Source of the DNA: Siphlonurus alternatus
Taxonomy: Eukaryota > Arthropoda > Insecta > Ephemeroptera > Siphlonuridae
Reading direction: 5' to 3'
DNA: 64,000 nucleotides
NCBI GenBank assembly: GCA_949825025.1
Contig: OX463779.1
Location: forward strand, 38,016,203-38,080,202
Translations under genes and position numbers: made by a program
Notes under the pieces: generated by a model
Seen by the model: only the letters and a program-made list of their open reading frames with translations
Database searches by the model: none
What the model was told of the DNA's origin: nothing
In this document: positions 38,306 through 52,300 of the stretch, piece after piece
How positions within the stretch are numbered: position 1 is the first letter of the stretch
How the letters are laid out: each line of letters starts with the position of its first letter

Positions 38306-39010
38306 GGGTAAGTAAATTATTATTTTTATTTTCCGATCGAGTATTGACAACCTCATAAACCTATCAATGACCTTAAATAATTATAATTAATAATAATATG
38401 CATTTTATTCAACGTAATTGAGTGTGCGAGTTATTGAGATATAAAAATAGCTTCGATATATTATTAATTGCCAATTCATATTCACGTTCAGGTTATTATC
38501 TCATATACATTCGAAATAGAGATGTGCATGTATAACAAAATCATTGATCGAATTACAAATTTTATACAATGATGGGTGTGTTTCAAAACAACAAATACAA
38601 TGTAGATAAAGGTGGGATGGATTTTTTTTATTATTTTTTTTAATCAAACACCGCGACACCGTTATATATATGCGCAAATTTGACTATATATATAATGTGC
38701 TGATTAGTTTCTTTTATTGTGATAATAATGATAATATATTATTTAAACAACAATTAATTTTATTTGAAGAATTTCATTAATTTAGTGATAAAAAATTGAA
38801 AATGTTATTAATTGAAAAAGAGACGAAAAAAACAAAAATCATGCATATCGGTTTTACAAATCGTATGTAATTAAGAACAGAAACACAAGAATCACGGCTA
38901 TAGTAAAATTAATTTGAGATTCCCACCGGAAATACAAACTTTCCTTTAAATTTTAAATACACCAGTTCTGAGCCTTTCGTGCAGTATGCAGTGTGTGAGA
39001 TTGATATATT

Positions 39011-39172
39011 CAGGCGCGGATCAAAAAAAAAAATTTCGGGAGGGGCTGCCTCCATAAGGCCAATGTTAAAAAAAAAAAAATTGGAGTGGGGGAAATGCCT
39101 ATATTGCCCATGTTAAATTCAAAATTTCGGGGGGGCTGCAGCCCCCCAGCCCACCCCCTGGATCCGCGCCTG
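39011..39172. mobile_element. hAT-type MITE with GATATATT duplication
   Basis: The ends are CAGGCGCGGATC and its exact complement. GATATATT is duplicated at 39003-39010 and 39173-39180. At 162 bases it is far too short for a transposase. Its CAGGCGCGGATC ends resemble a CAG..GCGGATCCAGG hAT group I recall as common in marine invertebrates; this is from memory and not checked. Confidence 0.88.
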
Positions 39173-41109
39173 GATATATTATACGAATGAAGCGTTCTTG
39201 TCTACCAATTTTCAGACGACTTAAACGGCGCATCATTCACACTGAGCCGACTGAGAAAACTTTGAGGGTTTGTCATTTTTAGATTAATTTTACTATGTAG
39301 ACACGACTTCTTGACGTGACAACGCAGACGAGATATCGTGGCAGGTCTGCTGCAGTTGCTTCGAGTTGAGCGAGCAAATTTAATCGTGCCGTGTTTACCA
39401 CGGCGCTGTGCTGTCTGATGTTCGAGTGCAGATGTGGGCCGCCACAATGCGGGGATGAGTCACCTCGATTCTGTCTGGCGGCTGCTGTAGCCGACCCCTC
39501 CCTCATCAGTGAGCACACAATCTGTTGAATGCACAATTACCACAGCCGCATCGCTTCGTAAATTTATTTACTGTATCATATTTTGACAGATGAACAAACA
39601 GTAAAAAATATATTTTATATTATATTGTCTTCACGTAATACTATTTATTCTTTTAGCAAATTTAAAATCAGACGAAATAAAAAGAATATATATTATATAA
39701 TATATGTAATTATAACAATATATTTTCTATTATCTTTAAATCTTTACGTAAATATAATTATTTAATACTCTATATATAATGAGACACGTTGATGATAAGA
39801 GATGACTGAGATGAGCTAGAGTATTATACAACGACTCCGTTGATTCTCCACTTAAATAATAAAATTATACGATAAAAGATATAATAGATAATTAGAGACT
39901 TCATTAGACAAATTATAAATATATAAATATGCAGTGCAGTATAAATATATAATTAATAAAAAGTTCGCTTATAAAAAATGCATATTAATATTAAGATAAT
40001 ATTCTAAATTCTTTTATATATTGATCATGGAGTATTAAAATTTAAGGATTTTATTATAATATTTCAAATAAAGATCTCGCTTATAAATAAAAAAATAATT
40101 ATTATAAAATATATTACGTTACGCATCTATAATATGTCTTATTCAGCTTGTGTTGATATTTAGTAAATTTACAACTTAAAATAAAAATAAATAATATTTA
40201 AAGGATGAACACTGAATGAATTCAATTTATATTGTCCCAACCCAAAAATAATTCTTACAGAAAACATGAACAATAATGCATGTCAAAAATATTACATAAA
40301 AAGTATGAAAGCGGCCGGGTGGATCCAACTGACTGCAGATTAGACTGCATTGTCTTCAATCAACAATTAATATTAAAATAAAATAAATTATAAAATAATT
40401 AAAATAAAATGATATAAATTCAAAATTTATGGCCATAATTATGTGATTAAATATTTGCACTAACCATACTAACCAATCAGTCAGCTACATTTGTGCAGCG
40501 TATTGCTGGAAGAGGAATATATTAATATATACCATATATGGCAATGTGGACAGTTTGTATTAGCTAGGTACGTGTGATTATATGATGGGAAGTGCGCTCT
40601 GGCATAGACTCAATAGACTGTATGCAGCTCGACTATAGAGGAGTGTCACGGTTGTCCGGCCATGTCACCCGTGCTCTCAACTCTCAAGGACAGACAAGTA
40701 AAAAAAAACAGCTAACCACAAGAAATGTGAGCTGCCTAACGAGCACAGTTTCTTGGGAAACGTCCAATTTTATACCTCCGTAATTAATTGTGAGCAGGAA
40801 TAATGCAGAGGTAAATAGAAATGTAACTAAAAACGCTGGGGAATTTTTTTAAACAGTTATTGCATATTTTGATTTTTGCAAATGATGAATGTTAAATAGA
40901 TTTGTTTTGAAATTTATTTTTAGTTGCGTTGTATGGAGATAGTGTATGTGCTTGAAATTTCAGCAGTAAGTTATTATAGTTAAGTCATAAAATATGCTAT
41001 GCAATGCGTTTGAAGCTCGTGCTCTCGTGATGGCGACTACGTATTGAATGCCAAAAAATTTAAATTTGTGATACAGTGATTATGGAGCTAAATCTCAGCA
41101 TTATTTATT

Positions 41110-41250
41110 ATAGCATTTGCTGAAGTGTGACTCAGGGAACCATAGAAACCTTAGAAGTAAGGGTGGTCTCTATATTCCAAGTAGAAAAAAAATATAATAT
41201 TCACTATATATTCAAATAGACTTGTTAACAATTTATTAATGGACCAAAGC
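41110..41250 (-). mobile_element. Fragment of the same 5S-derived SINE family
   Basis: Blocks gactcagggaaccatagaaa and ATGGACCAAAGCGA match the bodies of the copies at 7505 and 9115. The 5S-like head is absent and a stretch of unrelated AT-rich sequence separates the two blocks. It is therefore a decayed, 5'-truncated or interrupted copy. Confidence 0.5.
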
Positions 41251-42197
41251 GAGAGGACATGTACGCAGAAATAATAAGGACTTTCAAATTTCATTAAAAC
41301 ATCCTATATTTGAACATTTCTAATAACATACATATGTGTTGTCGATGAGAATAGTTGTTAATGGAATCGTAACAGTGTACGTTGCACATATAAAAAATAT
41401 GAATTATTCATAATCTGCTAACCATAGCCCAAAAGTGTGCAATGCTGCGGAAAATTAAAATGTATTTTATAAAAAACAAAATTTGACTTTTCAATGCATG
41501 GGAGATTGATGGGAGTGTTGAACAAGCAGTTTAAATATATAACAAAACCTAATAAACATTTTTATATAATCGCGCCGGTTTTATTAAAAAATCTTGGTTT
41601 TTATGAGATCTGTATATAAAATTTTATTCTCATATTCCTTTTGAGACAAAAATAACTTTTTATTTTTTATTACTAAAATTCAAAAAATTATTATTATTAT
41701 ATATATATATAATAAAATATAAGATCTTGTGAGGTAAAAAGTATAATAAAACCGGGGGAGAACTCAACTTGTTTATGGAAATGCCTATCAAATTTTATTA
41801 TATCGACTGACATTTAAGGTGCAGCCATTCTGTTGCGTGACACTCGCTGCGACATGGCGCGGGCGTGTGACATATTGATCGAGACACGCGCGTGCAGGTA
41901 CAATTGCAGCCTTCCTCAAGTTTAAACCTCCACCCACCTGGCTGTCCTGGACAATATGTTATGGAGGATCAGGTTGCAGGAACACACCTCTCTTCAACAT
42001 ATGACAGAATTTGGTGCTTTATATTCATAGAGTTTAAATCGTTTCTCTATATTTTCGTTTTTTGTCCCTTTTTTATTGTGGTACTCTCTGTCGGAGAGTA
42101 TTTTCGTATTTTTTTTATTTGTTTCTTACTATATAATAATATAAAATATATATACTCATGACCTTTTTAAACTTTTTTTTTAAAGTAAAATATATTG

Positions 42198-42233
42198 ATA
42201 TGAGAATATGACAGGACAGTCATATTCTCATAT
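42198..42233. repeat. Perfect 15-base hairpin
   Basis: ATATGAGAATATGAC and its exact complement are separated by the six bases AGGACA. Its function is unknown and it could be chance in AT-rich DNA. Confidence 0.4.
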
Positions 42234-43450
42234 GCCGTATATACTTATTATATTATATGTGCCATGGCACCAGAGTTAGTTATAAGATGCATGCATATAT
42301 TAATATTCATAATACATATAGCTTAAATAAAAAATAAGCAGAAAGGTGTTTAATTTTATTATATTATATATATATATGAAATTGATAAAACATTCAATAT
42401 CTATTTTTATTACTCTCTTTCTTAATGTCATTTGTTCCGTTCCTATTTCCTCTATCATGCACCATGCCATACACTATGGGAATGAGTTCGATCTGGTCGT
42501 TAAACCTTCCCCAAATTTAGTTTTGCCATTGGCCTTATCATGATTGGGTTATATTCACAGTATATTAGGTGAATTCTCTTTTATATACCTCCCTAATTTT
42601 TCCGCAGCAAAAGATAAAGAATCATATCTGCATGCTTTTATTTCTTATTATAATAGTTACGCCAAAATGTATATTATATATAATGATGCATTGTAAATTG
42701 TATAATGCTTGTTATTCAACATTTGTCATTATTAATAGATTCATTAGTTATTATTATTAATTTGTCTTGTGCATGTATTTTTTATTATTTATATTGTTAA
42801 AAATTATTTTTAAGATGCTGACCTATATATTATAGTTGCATGTGTTCGTAAATAAGAATTATTCTATAATCAGTAAATTGTAATATCGTTTTTGTAATTA
42901 ATAAAAAGCAATAATTTGATTCTTCGTTCATTTACGAACACAACTATTATAATATTAGCAATATCATTTTGTCTTAAATTACTAAAATAGTTCACACAAA
43001 AAAATATTCAAATTTATTTATAAATTAGATATTGATGTTTGACAAAAAACATTAAAATTTAAATAATATAATGTATAATATATACATATGAAAATATATT
43101 TTCTGTACGTCTCATCATTTAAAGTATTAATTTAATATCTTTCACATTTTGCGTTTGCAACTTTGCAATTGTTTGCATGATGGATTCGCTGTATATACGC
43201 ATCCTTCATGCTGTGCAATATAATTATTATATACATTCTTATTGGATTTTACTTGGACTGTTTACAAATATTAATTGTCTTGCCTCAGATCGATCGAGTT
43301 GCATGATATTTCACTTTTCATTTTATTTTAAATATTTTTATATGCAGTACACAATGGGGAATTAAAAAACACACAATTTATACTATATAGTAAAATTCAT
43401 TAAATATTGTAATATATTTAAAGCAATATTTATATAAGTCTAATAGTTAA

Positions 43451-43835
43451 GGGTAAGATAACACGAACAATCGATTGTTGTTAGTCCCATTTGATTAACA
43501 TGTAATCCTTAGCAACCTCATAATGATTCTGAATTTTTTTTGAGAGACAGTTCTCGGCATTAAAAAAATATGGAAAAAATTTCAAAACAATCGGACGATC
43601 CAATTTTTTTAAATGAATTTTTTAAATTTTCAGTATAGGGCTTCCCCATGGAGACCGAAACTAAAAAATTAATTTAAAAAAATTGGAACGTCCGATTGTT
43701 TTGAAATTTTTTCCATATTTTTTTAATGCCAAAAACTGTCTCTTAAAAAAAATTCAGAATCATTATGAGGTTGCTAAGGTTTACATGTTAATCAAATGGG
43801 ACTAACAACAATCGATTGTTCGTGTTATCTTACCC
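43451..43835. mobile_element. TTAA-flanked MITE (GGGTAAGATAACACG ends)
   Basis: TTAA lies at 43447 and 43836. Inverted ends GGGTAAGATAACACGAACAA run into arms containing CAATCGATTGTTGTTAGTCC and cover almost the full 385 bases. The first seven bases equal those of the 3775-4424 element. Confidence 0.85.
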
Positions 43836-43904
43836 TTAATGGAACACTTGTTTTTGCAATTCATTCATATATACATTTTAGTACATTGACTTAAAAATTT
43901 ATCA

Positions 43905-44130
43905 AGGTTACACAATCTTTGTAAATAAGATTGTTGAATGCTCTGCCCCCTGGCGAAGGCGCCTGGTAACAGTGTTGGGGCGCCAGCAATGAGTGCCTCT
44001 GGTCCAATCGATCGATGATGCTTTCTGTCGGACGGCAAGCAAGCGTCCCGCGGAAAGACGCGACACGGATTGGCGCTGCAAGCGAACAACTCGGGCAAAC
44101 AGTTCAAGTACTCTCCACGGTAATCCTGAT
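43905..44130 (-). other. GC-rich island with open frames, unidentified
   Basis: It is preceded on the minus strand by a TCTCTAG acceptor-like site and open in two frames, one with LPGAFARGQSIQQSYLQR. It could be an exon of the same candidate gene or a repeat fragment. I do not recognise either frame. Confidence 0.25.
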
Positions 44131-44507
44131 CTCCTAGAGAGCATCCACGCACGTCAATAACGAAATCTCATTTCAAGATTTCAAGAAACCAAAAGAACAG
44201 ATCCATGCACGAGATTGATAGGATGGGGGTTTGCAGATTCTTTACAGGATGGGAAGTATATGGGACCCTACCCTACAAATAAAATTGCGAAATTGGGTAT
44301 CAATGGTATATAATGAAACTGTACCATGCACCAGCACCCCATGCAAAACTAAAAAAAATCATAAATTCGATTTATTAAAAAAGTAATAAATATAATTAAA
44401 TAGATGATTTTTGTATGACTATATTATAAATTATTAAATTAATATAAAACCCAAAAGTTGCAGATACGATATATAAAATAGATATCACCACATGATACAC
44501 TGGAGGG

Positions 44508-44676
44508 TTACGTGTAGAGGAGTTTGTAACTCCGGTAGCTCCACGGCTCTTCCAGCGAGAGCACCACGGGCAGTGCGAGCACCAGGAGACGTGGTGCCCA
44601 CCACCATATTAGCCTGGGGGTGGGGCACTCGCGAGCCGGAAGTAGCTGCGAACTGGGGGTCATTGCCGAGGTCCGC
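44508..44676 (-). CDS. Candidate terminal exon after the 45.3-kb exon
   Basis: An island of high G+C begins after a TTTCAG acceptor at 44677. Joined in phase to the 45340-45482 exon it reads through a hydrophobic stretch (WWWAPRLLVLALPVVLSL) to TAA at 44508. A different frame of the same island is open for longer (ADLGNDPQFAATSGSR). Which frame is used, if any, is unresolved. Confidence 0.25.
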
Positions 44677-44813
44677 CTGAAAGACATTTACAAATGTCAA
44701 AATTATGTAAAAAAGAGTGGAAAATGACATCGAGAATTAAAGCAATTAATGAATGAATTGCAATATTTTTCTAATATTATAGCTGTGGATCCCACATAAT
44801 TCTTTAATTTTAA

Positions 44814-45022
<209 letters not shown>

Positions 45023-45339
45023 ATAATACATGTATCAATGAAAAATCATCGATCGTTGATGTCGATATAATTATAATAAAAGACGTTTATTTCTCAATGC
45101 TTAAATTACATTATATTTTTACTTGCATGGTTTATTATAATAAGGAAATAAGCTCATTTTTATTAAATTCTTTACTATATTCAGTATTAAATGTTATAAT
45201 CGCAGCAAATAAAAATCAACTTAATACTTTGTGTAATTTTCATGTTAGATCGAGATTTAAGAGCTATTGGGATTTGGATGGGATTTAATAATATTAATGA
45301 GTGACATGCGTGTGCGACGTATATACGATCTGAACGCAC

Positions 45340-45482
45340 CTCATTTTCTTGGTCCACATTGCGAACTTCTGCTCGTAGCACTCCCGCATGCGGTGCAGGG
45401 TGTCCTCGCCGCGTCGCGACCCCACCTCGCGGACAACGGCGATCGCCTTCAGAATGTCCTCAATGTCCGAGGACATCCCGAG
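45340..45482 (-). CDS. Candidate exon of an unidentified minus-strand gene
   Basis: A GC-rich 143-base island within AT-rich DNA reads as a helical segment with IEDILKAIAVVREVGSRRGE and then HRMRECYEQKFAMW. It has a possible acceptor AG at 45483 and a donor GTGCGT at 45339. Composition and residue pattern look like real coding sequence. I do not recognise the family. Confidence 0.4.
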
Positions 45483-46605
45483 CTTGATGTGTAAACACAT
45501 TGCAGCATGTTATGGATTGTTTGAATTGTATTTTGGGGTAATAGACGACTTGCAAAACCCCATTTTTAGCAAAAAGTATAAACGAACAAAAGTGACCCCA
45601 GTTCATTGTTGTTGTTGATTATATGTATAAATTTTGCTTATACATTGGACCTTATGGGAAATTCACGATTTTCACACACAGATTTCAATATATTACAAGC
45701 CTACGATTCTAAATATAAAAATATCGCCAGAATCTGCAGTTTTTGGCCATTTATAATGCTGAAATGCATATCAGAAGAAGTTTTCTTTGCTTTAATATGG
45801 TCAATTTTATATGATACCAAATCAGCCAATTTGCATGGGGGAAGATATATACGTAACCACAGGCAAACTCTAGTTTGTTGATTTTAACTGTTGCAATAAT
45901 CAACAATCTGGAGATGCTTTCACCCTTTTTGCAGCACCAAACTATTTTTTTTTTTTTTTAATTTTAAGATGAGATTGATACAGCAAAAATATATTCAATG
46001 TGGACCAAATTTTGTTTAGGGGGGTAAATTGACCTGCTAAATTTACTGGTGCTATTTTATTATAAAATTGATAAAATTGTACCTTAGTTATAATACTTAT
46101 AATGCCATATATTAATTAAAACTATATTATCTAATTGCTATTATAGGAATAAGAAAATGTCATGCTTATTTTAAAGATATTATTCCGAGTATATTAATAA
46201 AATGCATCTTACCTCACCTTCAAAAGATATGAATTACCCAAAAAATTCAAATAATTCTATAACTACCGGTGCATCAGTCCATCAACAATTACTTGAAATT
46301 GTGTAAACAGTTTGTCTATATTTGAATTTATTTTCTTGTTATAAAATATATATATGTCTCAAAATAATGAATATGCAATGACATGCTCTCTCTCTCTCTC
46401 TCTCTCGTCATTTCTCCCCTAAATATCTTCTGTATTCTTTAATATGTACTGGAAACTCTGGAAAGACTCCTTTGAGAGTCACGTCATACTCATATCGTAT
46501 TATATATAGGGGGGCTTATTCAAATTAATGATAAAGTAAATTTATTAATTTTCTCTATATACTTTAATTATCTGTAATGAACTTTAAATTCTACTTCGTG
46601 TTCAA

Positions 46606-46684
46606 ATGTATGTTAAAAAAGTGATAATTATATATCCATGCCGGACCATGCCATGGATATAATTATCACTTTTTTAACATACAT
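46606..46684. repeat. Compact hairpin, about 34-base arms
   Basis: ATGTATGTTAAAAAAGTGAT is mirrored by ATCACTTTTTTAACATACAT around a short ATGCCGGACCATG-like loop. It is almost perfect, so it is either a recent insertion or under constraint. It does not match other elements in the window. Confidence 0.6.
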
Positions 46685-47979
46685 CTCCATGCATATACAG
46701 CTCCGACGACCCGTCAAATTTTTAACCCCCGGGTAGAAATTGGCACCTTTTCTATTACAATAATAAGTAATAAATTATTTACTCGGATAATTTATTTTAG
46801 AATGAACTTTAATTGCATTCATAAATGTACGTATGAATTTTTATTATTTTATTAATAATTATATTAATTACATTTTTTTTTTCAAATAGCAGCAACCAGA
46901 AACGCAAGCATGCTAGAAAAGTTGCATACCCAGCAGGCAAAATTTGTTTTAGAATAATTGTAATTTTGATTACAAACGCTCCGGGAGTTTAAACGTCCTT
47001 GCCTTTATTTTTTTAAATTGATAAATTCTCACGCTTTAGTGGGGGAGCAATTTTATTATTATTACTATGATATTATAGCTGCAAAAAATGGCCCATAACA
47101 TCACGAGGGGAAAAGGTGTGCATATCGCTCGAGCGACTTGGCAACACTGTTTGGAGAGTCACCTGCGCTCCCGCATGTTCCCGCGCGGTTCTCGCTGCAG
47201 ATACACAAGCAGCCTGCTCCGTCAGTCTGTCGTCGGTATTAGAGAGTATAACAAGTATGCCTTTGCATCAATAGCTTGTTTTATTTAGATTACTCGAACT
47301 TAATGTATTGAAATATAAAATTCAACCATTTTAACGTAAAGGGAGTGATACTTTTTGTGAGGATTACTGTATATAATGGAAGCAAATTTTCCCCAACAGC
47401 GTCATGTCGCATGTAAGTATTTTGTCAACATTTTCAATCGTATTACCACCGATCGAGGTGTTACGGTATTACACATATGTTGGAAATGTACGTTATGCTT
47501 TTTTTTTTTTTTTTTCTGGTACCGGTACTTGCATATTATGTGGATTTTACGACTCATGATGTTGTCTTCTTTGTCTATCGATTTGCGAGAGGAGCTATAA
47601 GCTTGCATATAAATATACTGTACTGTATACAGTATGTGTTTCATGCAATTATATGCATGCAATTAATTATTGCAATTTAATACGCTTATGCAGTACATGA
47701 CATATATATGTACAGTGTACAGTACAGTCTACACAGTCTGCAATGTACAGAGCAAGTTGAAAGACCAGCCGATCAATACAATTTGAGTTTTGACATAAAA
47801 ATATTTTTGCTGTTTAATATTTTTTGTGGGCGTATTGGCGCCGAGGAATAATTTAGCGGTATTAATTATAATTTATGCTGGGCTCGATCATAATTTATGT
47901 AAAAAAAAATTGTGATTTTGATGCATAAAACATCATAATAATATATTTTATGGTGTACGATAATAATAAAATATATAAA

Positions 47980-47981
47980 TA

Positions 47982-48036
<55 letters not shown>
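47980..48036. repeat. (TA)n microsatellite
   Basis: An alternating TA tract of about 55 bases. Confidence 0.85.
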
Positions 48037-48039
<3 letters not shown>

Positions 48040-49201
48040 TGAATAAAGCATTCTCTTACACAAGTACGTATAAAATACACGTACATACTATTCATGATCG
48101 ACTATTTCAATGCCATGCATCAGTCAAGTTCTGCAACTTCGATCATGCTTGAGGACGTTCATATCCTCGGAGCGAAAAGAATTTTAGTATACTCCCATCA
48201 GTGAAAGATGATGCTTACTTACGTCTCGGATTTCATATTACAGACGTACTTGATATTATGCTCTGGTAAATTAACACCACACTTGGCTTGCATTAATTCA
48301 GAAATCTTACAAAGTTACCTTTCAAGTTCGTCTCGGCTGACATGAAAAGCGTCTCATTTTGTACCGGTAAACTTCACGCAGGCATTGCAGGCAAATCCTG
48401 TGGCAATATTTGTAACACTGTAAACATGTTTCAGCTAACATTAAAACCGTATTATTATGTACTCTGGTAAACTCCATGACTTATATTAAATTAAAACATT
48501 ATCGTGTATCATTCTGCTGTATCATAATCCTCATGCTCAGTCTTGCATGCAAATGTTAGTAGAAATATATTGTGACAGAAAAACATTTTTATAAGTCTGT
48601 CTTCATAAGTTCATACTTTATTTTTAGTTCTAGCTTAGTTTCGTAATAAAAGGCCAAAGACCTTATTTTTATTATTATTATTTTTTGTCACAGCGCCACT
48701 GTTTGTAACATTTGATTATATGTCGCTATGATACTCGTCCAGGATACACGGTCTGTTATTTTTCACAGTACACCCACCCATTCGCATTGCAGTAGTGTGC
48801 CAAATTTAATACAGAAGCTTAGTATGTATATAATAAACCTTGTCGTAAAATTTATTTTTGTACCGTATAGCTAATTGATTTACTAAACTAAGCAAGAGTC
48901 TACTTTTGTATATTATACAGATTTTTATAGAAAGTTTTGCTTGCATGCACTAAAAAGCAAATATTGTGTATATTTTAAAAATGTTGTATTATTCAACACA
49001 AAATCAAAAATAAGATTCATTCAATAAAAATTCAGAGAGAGGTGGGGCGTATTAATTTTTTTTTTCTTTTGGAATATACTTAAAAATTGAGCATTAAAAT
49101 TAAAACTGAAACTGGTCATGTCATTTCATTAAAATTTAAATAATCTTTCCTTCCCCATATCTCTCGATTAATGTGTATTATACACTTTATACAGCATTAA
49201 T

Positions 49202-49312
49202 CACTACGTTTACATGACGGTGTTTAATGCGTATCCGTTGACGACGCCTCATAAGAATAACATTATCCGTCGTCAACGAATACGCATTTAACACCGTCAT
49301 GTAAACGTAGTG
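49202..49312. mobile_element. 111-base palindromic MITE
   Basis: Arms of about 45 bases, beginning CACTACGTTTACATGACGGT, are near-perfect inverted copies around a short AT loop. One arm end also occurs alone within 27632-27656, which shows that the sequence is repeated. Confidence 0.65.
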
Positions 49313-52300
49313 TATAGCATCATGGTATTACAGGCTCATCATTGCTATACCAATTATTGTTGCAATGTTGAGGTTCCTATTCCTATCTCTCTTATAGCTT
49401 AATATTATGCACCCACAACTCGATCATCTGGCTGCATCATATATTTTATACTGTTCAAATTAAAGCTGTTGATGCAACATTGTATACAGTACATAAATCA
49501 TGATAATTCATGATAGTACGTACTGGTCTATTTGTTCACTTTTTGTGTAGTAATAACTTGTTACAATATATTATTTTACTGACGTGCGAGAGTATAAAAA
49601 TGTGTTATTTCTGATAATCTATTATGCAGCTACGAGATAAAGAACAGTAGCTCTTGAAATAATGAGGACCGGTGGTTCGTATCAGTGAACGATAGCGACA
49701 AGCACCGGCACTTTGCCTGCCAACGGTAGCCCCTATGTTAGTCGTCACGCGGCTGCATGCTACACTTCAACCACGTTAAACTTATTATCGGAAGTAGCTG
49801 AAAATACAAGGTTTCAGTCCTTAAAATCTGGAACGGTGCAGAAAATTATAAGGAGTTTCAATCCCCTGCTAAGATTTACTACAATATCAATAGATTTGAA
49901 TGCTTTTACCACTAATACAGAAATCTTACACTCGTCAAATTTTATCTCTCCGTTTCTTATTTATTAAAATCTAATGTTCAACAGAGTGAATCTAACTATG
50001 TACACAATCTAGAAATTAATTTTTATCAATCAAATAAAAAAAAATATATATACGGGATTTTATCTCGCATGTATAATTAATTAAGATGTATAAATTAATA
50101 TCAATTACTCTTTATCATTTATAATGTCTGATGCTTTTATACACCCACTGACAGTAAAATTGAGATCTTCTGAGCCAATAAAACGTACGTGTTATGAATT
50201 TTGAAATTTATTTATAGAAAGATAGAGCACTGACATTAATTTAATAACAATTTAGAAAATGACAGCACTATTTTTTTTATAACTTCTCTGCAACGTCATT
50301 TGAGATGATGACGGAAGGATTTGGCATCAGTAGAGTTAAAATTAATGCCAGGAAAGGCCAGGGGGTCAGGGAGACGACTTGAGATCTGAGAACGCTTGCT
50401 GCAGTTGTTTGTGCGTCATATTGCAGTGTAGATTCGACGTAATTATGCTCCTAGCGAGCTCCCGTGGCTATTTCAAGACCTGTCAAGCATCTAACAGGAG
50501 CATAGTATTGTTGACAGCGTGCTTTTATAAACAATCAACATTTATACTATCCTCTCTGGAGACGATAGACAAGTAAATGACTTCTCGCCCTGATTACGTG
50601 CAGATATTTTTAAAGTGAACAGCAAAATATAAATAAACATAATAACTTTTCCTTCTTATTTTTCTTTTTAAATTTCATCAAAACTTTTATTTTTTTTTTA
50701 ACCATGCCCTCATTTTTATTCTTTTGATTCGTGAAAGCCCCTGGTGCTTTTATATTTTTTTTATATTACGGTTCGCAGATCACAGAAAGCTCATCTTACT
50801 TTTACGTCGACAGAAGTGCTGGTGACAAAACGATGGAATCTTTTATCTTGATTCTTCTTTGTAAAACTCTTTCTTACTTCTTTAAAAAAAAAATCCTTTG
50901 ACAATTGCAAGAATATTATAGTTAATTTTTCACTTTTTTTTTAACCCCACAATAGAACTCAATATTATTTCTTCGAATCATAGCGGTACATATTGAAAAG
51001 TATTGTACTAGAATAAGAATTACTTCACGTCTATTATTAAGTCTAATTTTTCATCGTGACTTCAGGACAAGCGATCTTCTATTTGACCTCTGATGACCTC
51101 TCTGCAATGTCGTGTCAGTTCTAGGACGTGTGCAATGCAGCACTCCCGACTCACGCGCACGCATGGGTTCGCACCTGACACCCCGCGGCTTAAGCATGGG
51201 CGAGGCACACCCGGCTTTAAAAAAAAAAAAAGCAACTCGCAGTGCGACGACTTTCACCCGCGCTCTGATCGTGTGAAACAACCGCAATGATCTTTTGTAT
51301 GACGTAAAGATCTTGTGTATATTGCCTAAAGCTAACACCTTTTAAAAACTAAATTATATCTTATTTGATTTGAAGATAAGCTTTAGTGTTTAAATACGCA
51401 ATCAAAGGTTAACATTTTTTTATTGTCATTGATTAAATATTATTTAACTTTTGATTGACATTTTATACCTTGAACCAGAATTTTTATATTAAAACAATTC
51501 AATGTTAACTTCATTCTATGTGTGGGCATTTTGTGCTTTGTTTCTTTAAACGTATACAGACTATTATAATGAGGTAATAATAAAATGTAATGTAGGTGGC
51601 CCTTGAAACAAGTTCTCTGACCTGATGTCATATATACACAAAAATAGCAATGATTATAAACAAAAGGAAGCCAAGGTTTGGTAATATCAAACAATAGCAA
51701 TTCAATCAGTGAATATTTGCTGCAGTGTAAAAAAGTCCATATCTTGGTAATAACAATGGGCTAAACGTTGAGGAGTCTCTCTATGTGTATGTGAAAGCCG
51801 CGGTCACCTGTGGGCTTGCTTACTGAGATCGTTAATCGTGACATGGAGAACCTTGAGAATTGATACAGCTGGCAATAAAACTCGCCGCCGCGATCTACCT
51901 GCTTGTTTTATACCGGCCGGTCTGGCCCATGGGCGGAAAGTGTCTAATAAATCCTCAAGACGCACCTATTGCAACTACGTTGTTATGCGGAATAACTTTT
52001 ATGGTATGCAAAAATTATAACAATGTCAGATTTTTTTTTTTTTTTTAATGAAGGATTTTATTTTTTGTTTTAATATAAATCATCTGACTTTTAATTATAA
52101 TAATATTTATATTGACAGCGATTATAATTGTATATACAGTATAGACAAAAAACATTTTTTTTTTTTATATTGATTTTAATTTAATATTTCATCAGATATC
52201 CCCTTAAAGATTCAATTTTAAATTGGTTTCAACAACCACCTGCAAAGAAGATGCTATACAAATTTAATGGAAATTTGAACAGCTGATTATAAAACAAGTA

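Noticed and set aside
40625..40697. Possible 72-base exon (LDYRGVSRLSGHVTRAL)
   Set aside because: GCAG and GT borders are present, but no compatible neighbouring exon or known family was found. Chance is likely for so short a segment.
51838..52048. Membrane-protein-like 62-codon frame in a GC-rich island
   Set aside because: It has a hydrophobic stretch and a possible donor at about 52004, but no upstream signal, no second exon and no recognisable family, so it is not called as a gene.
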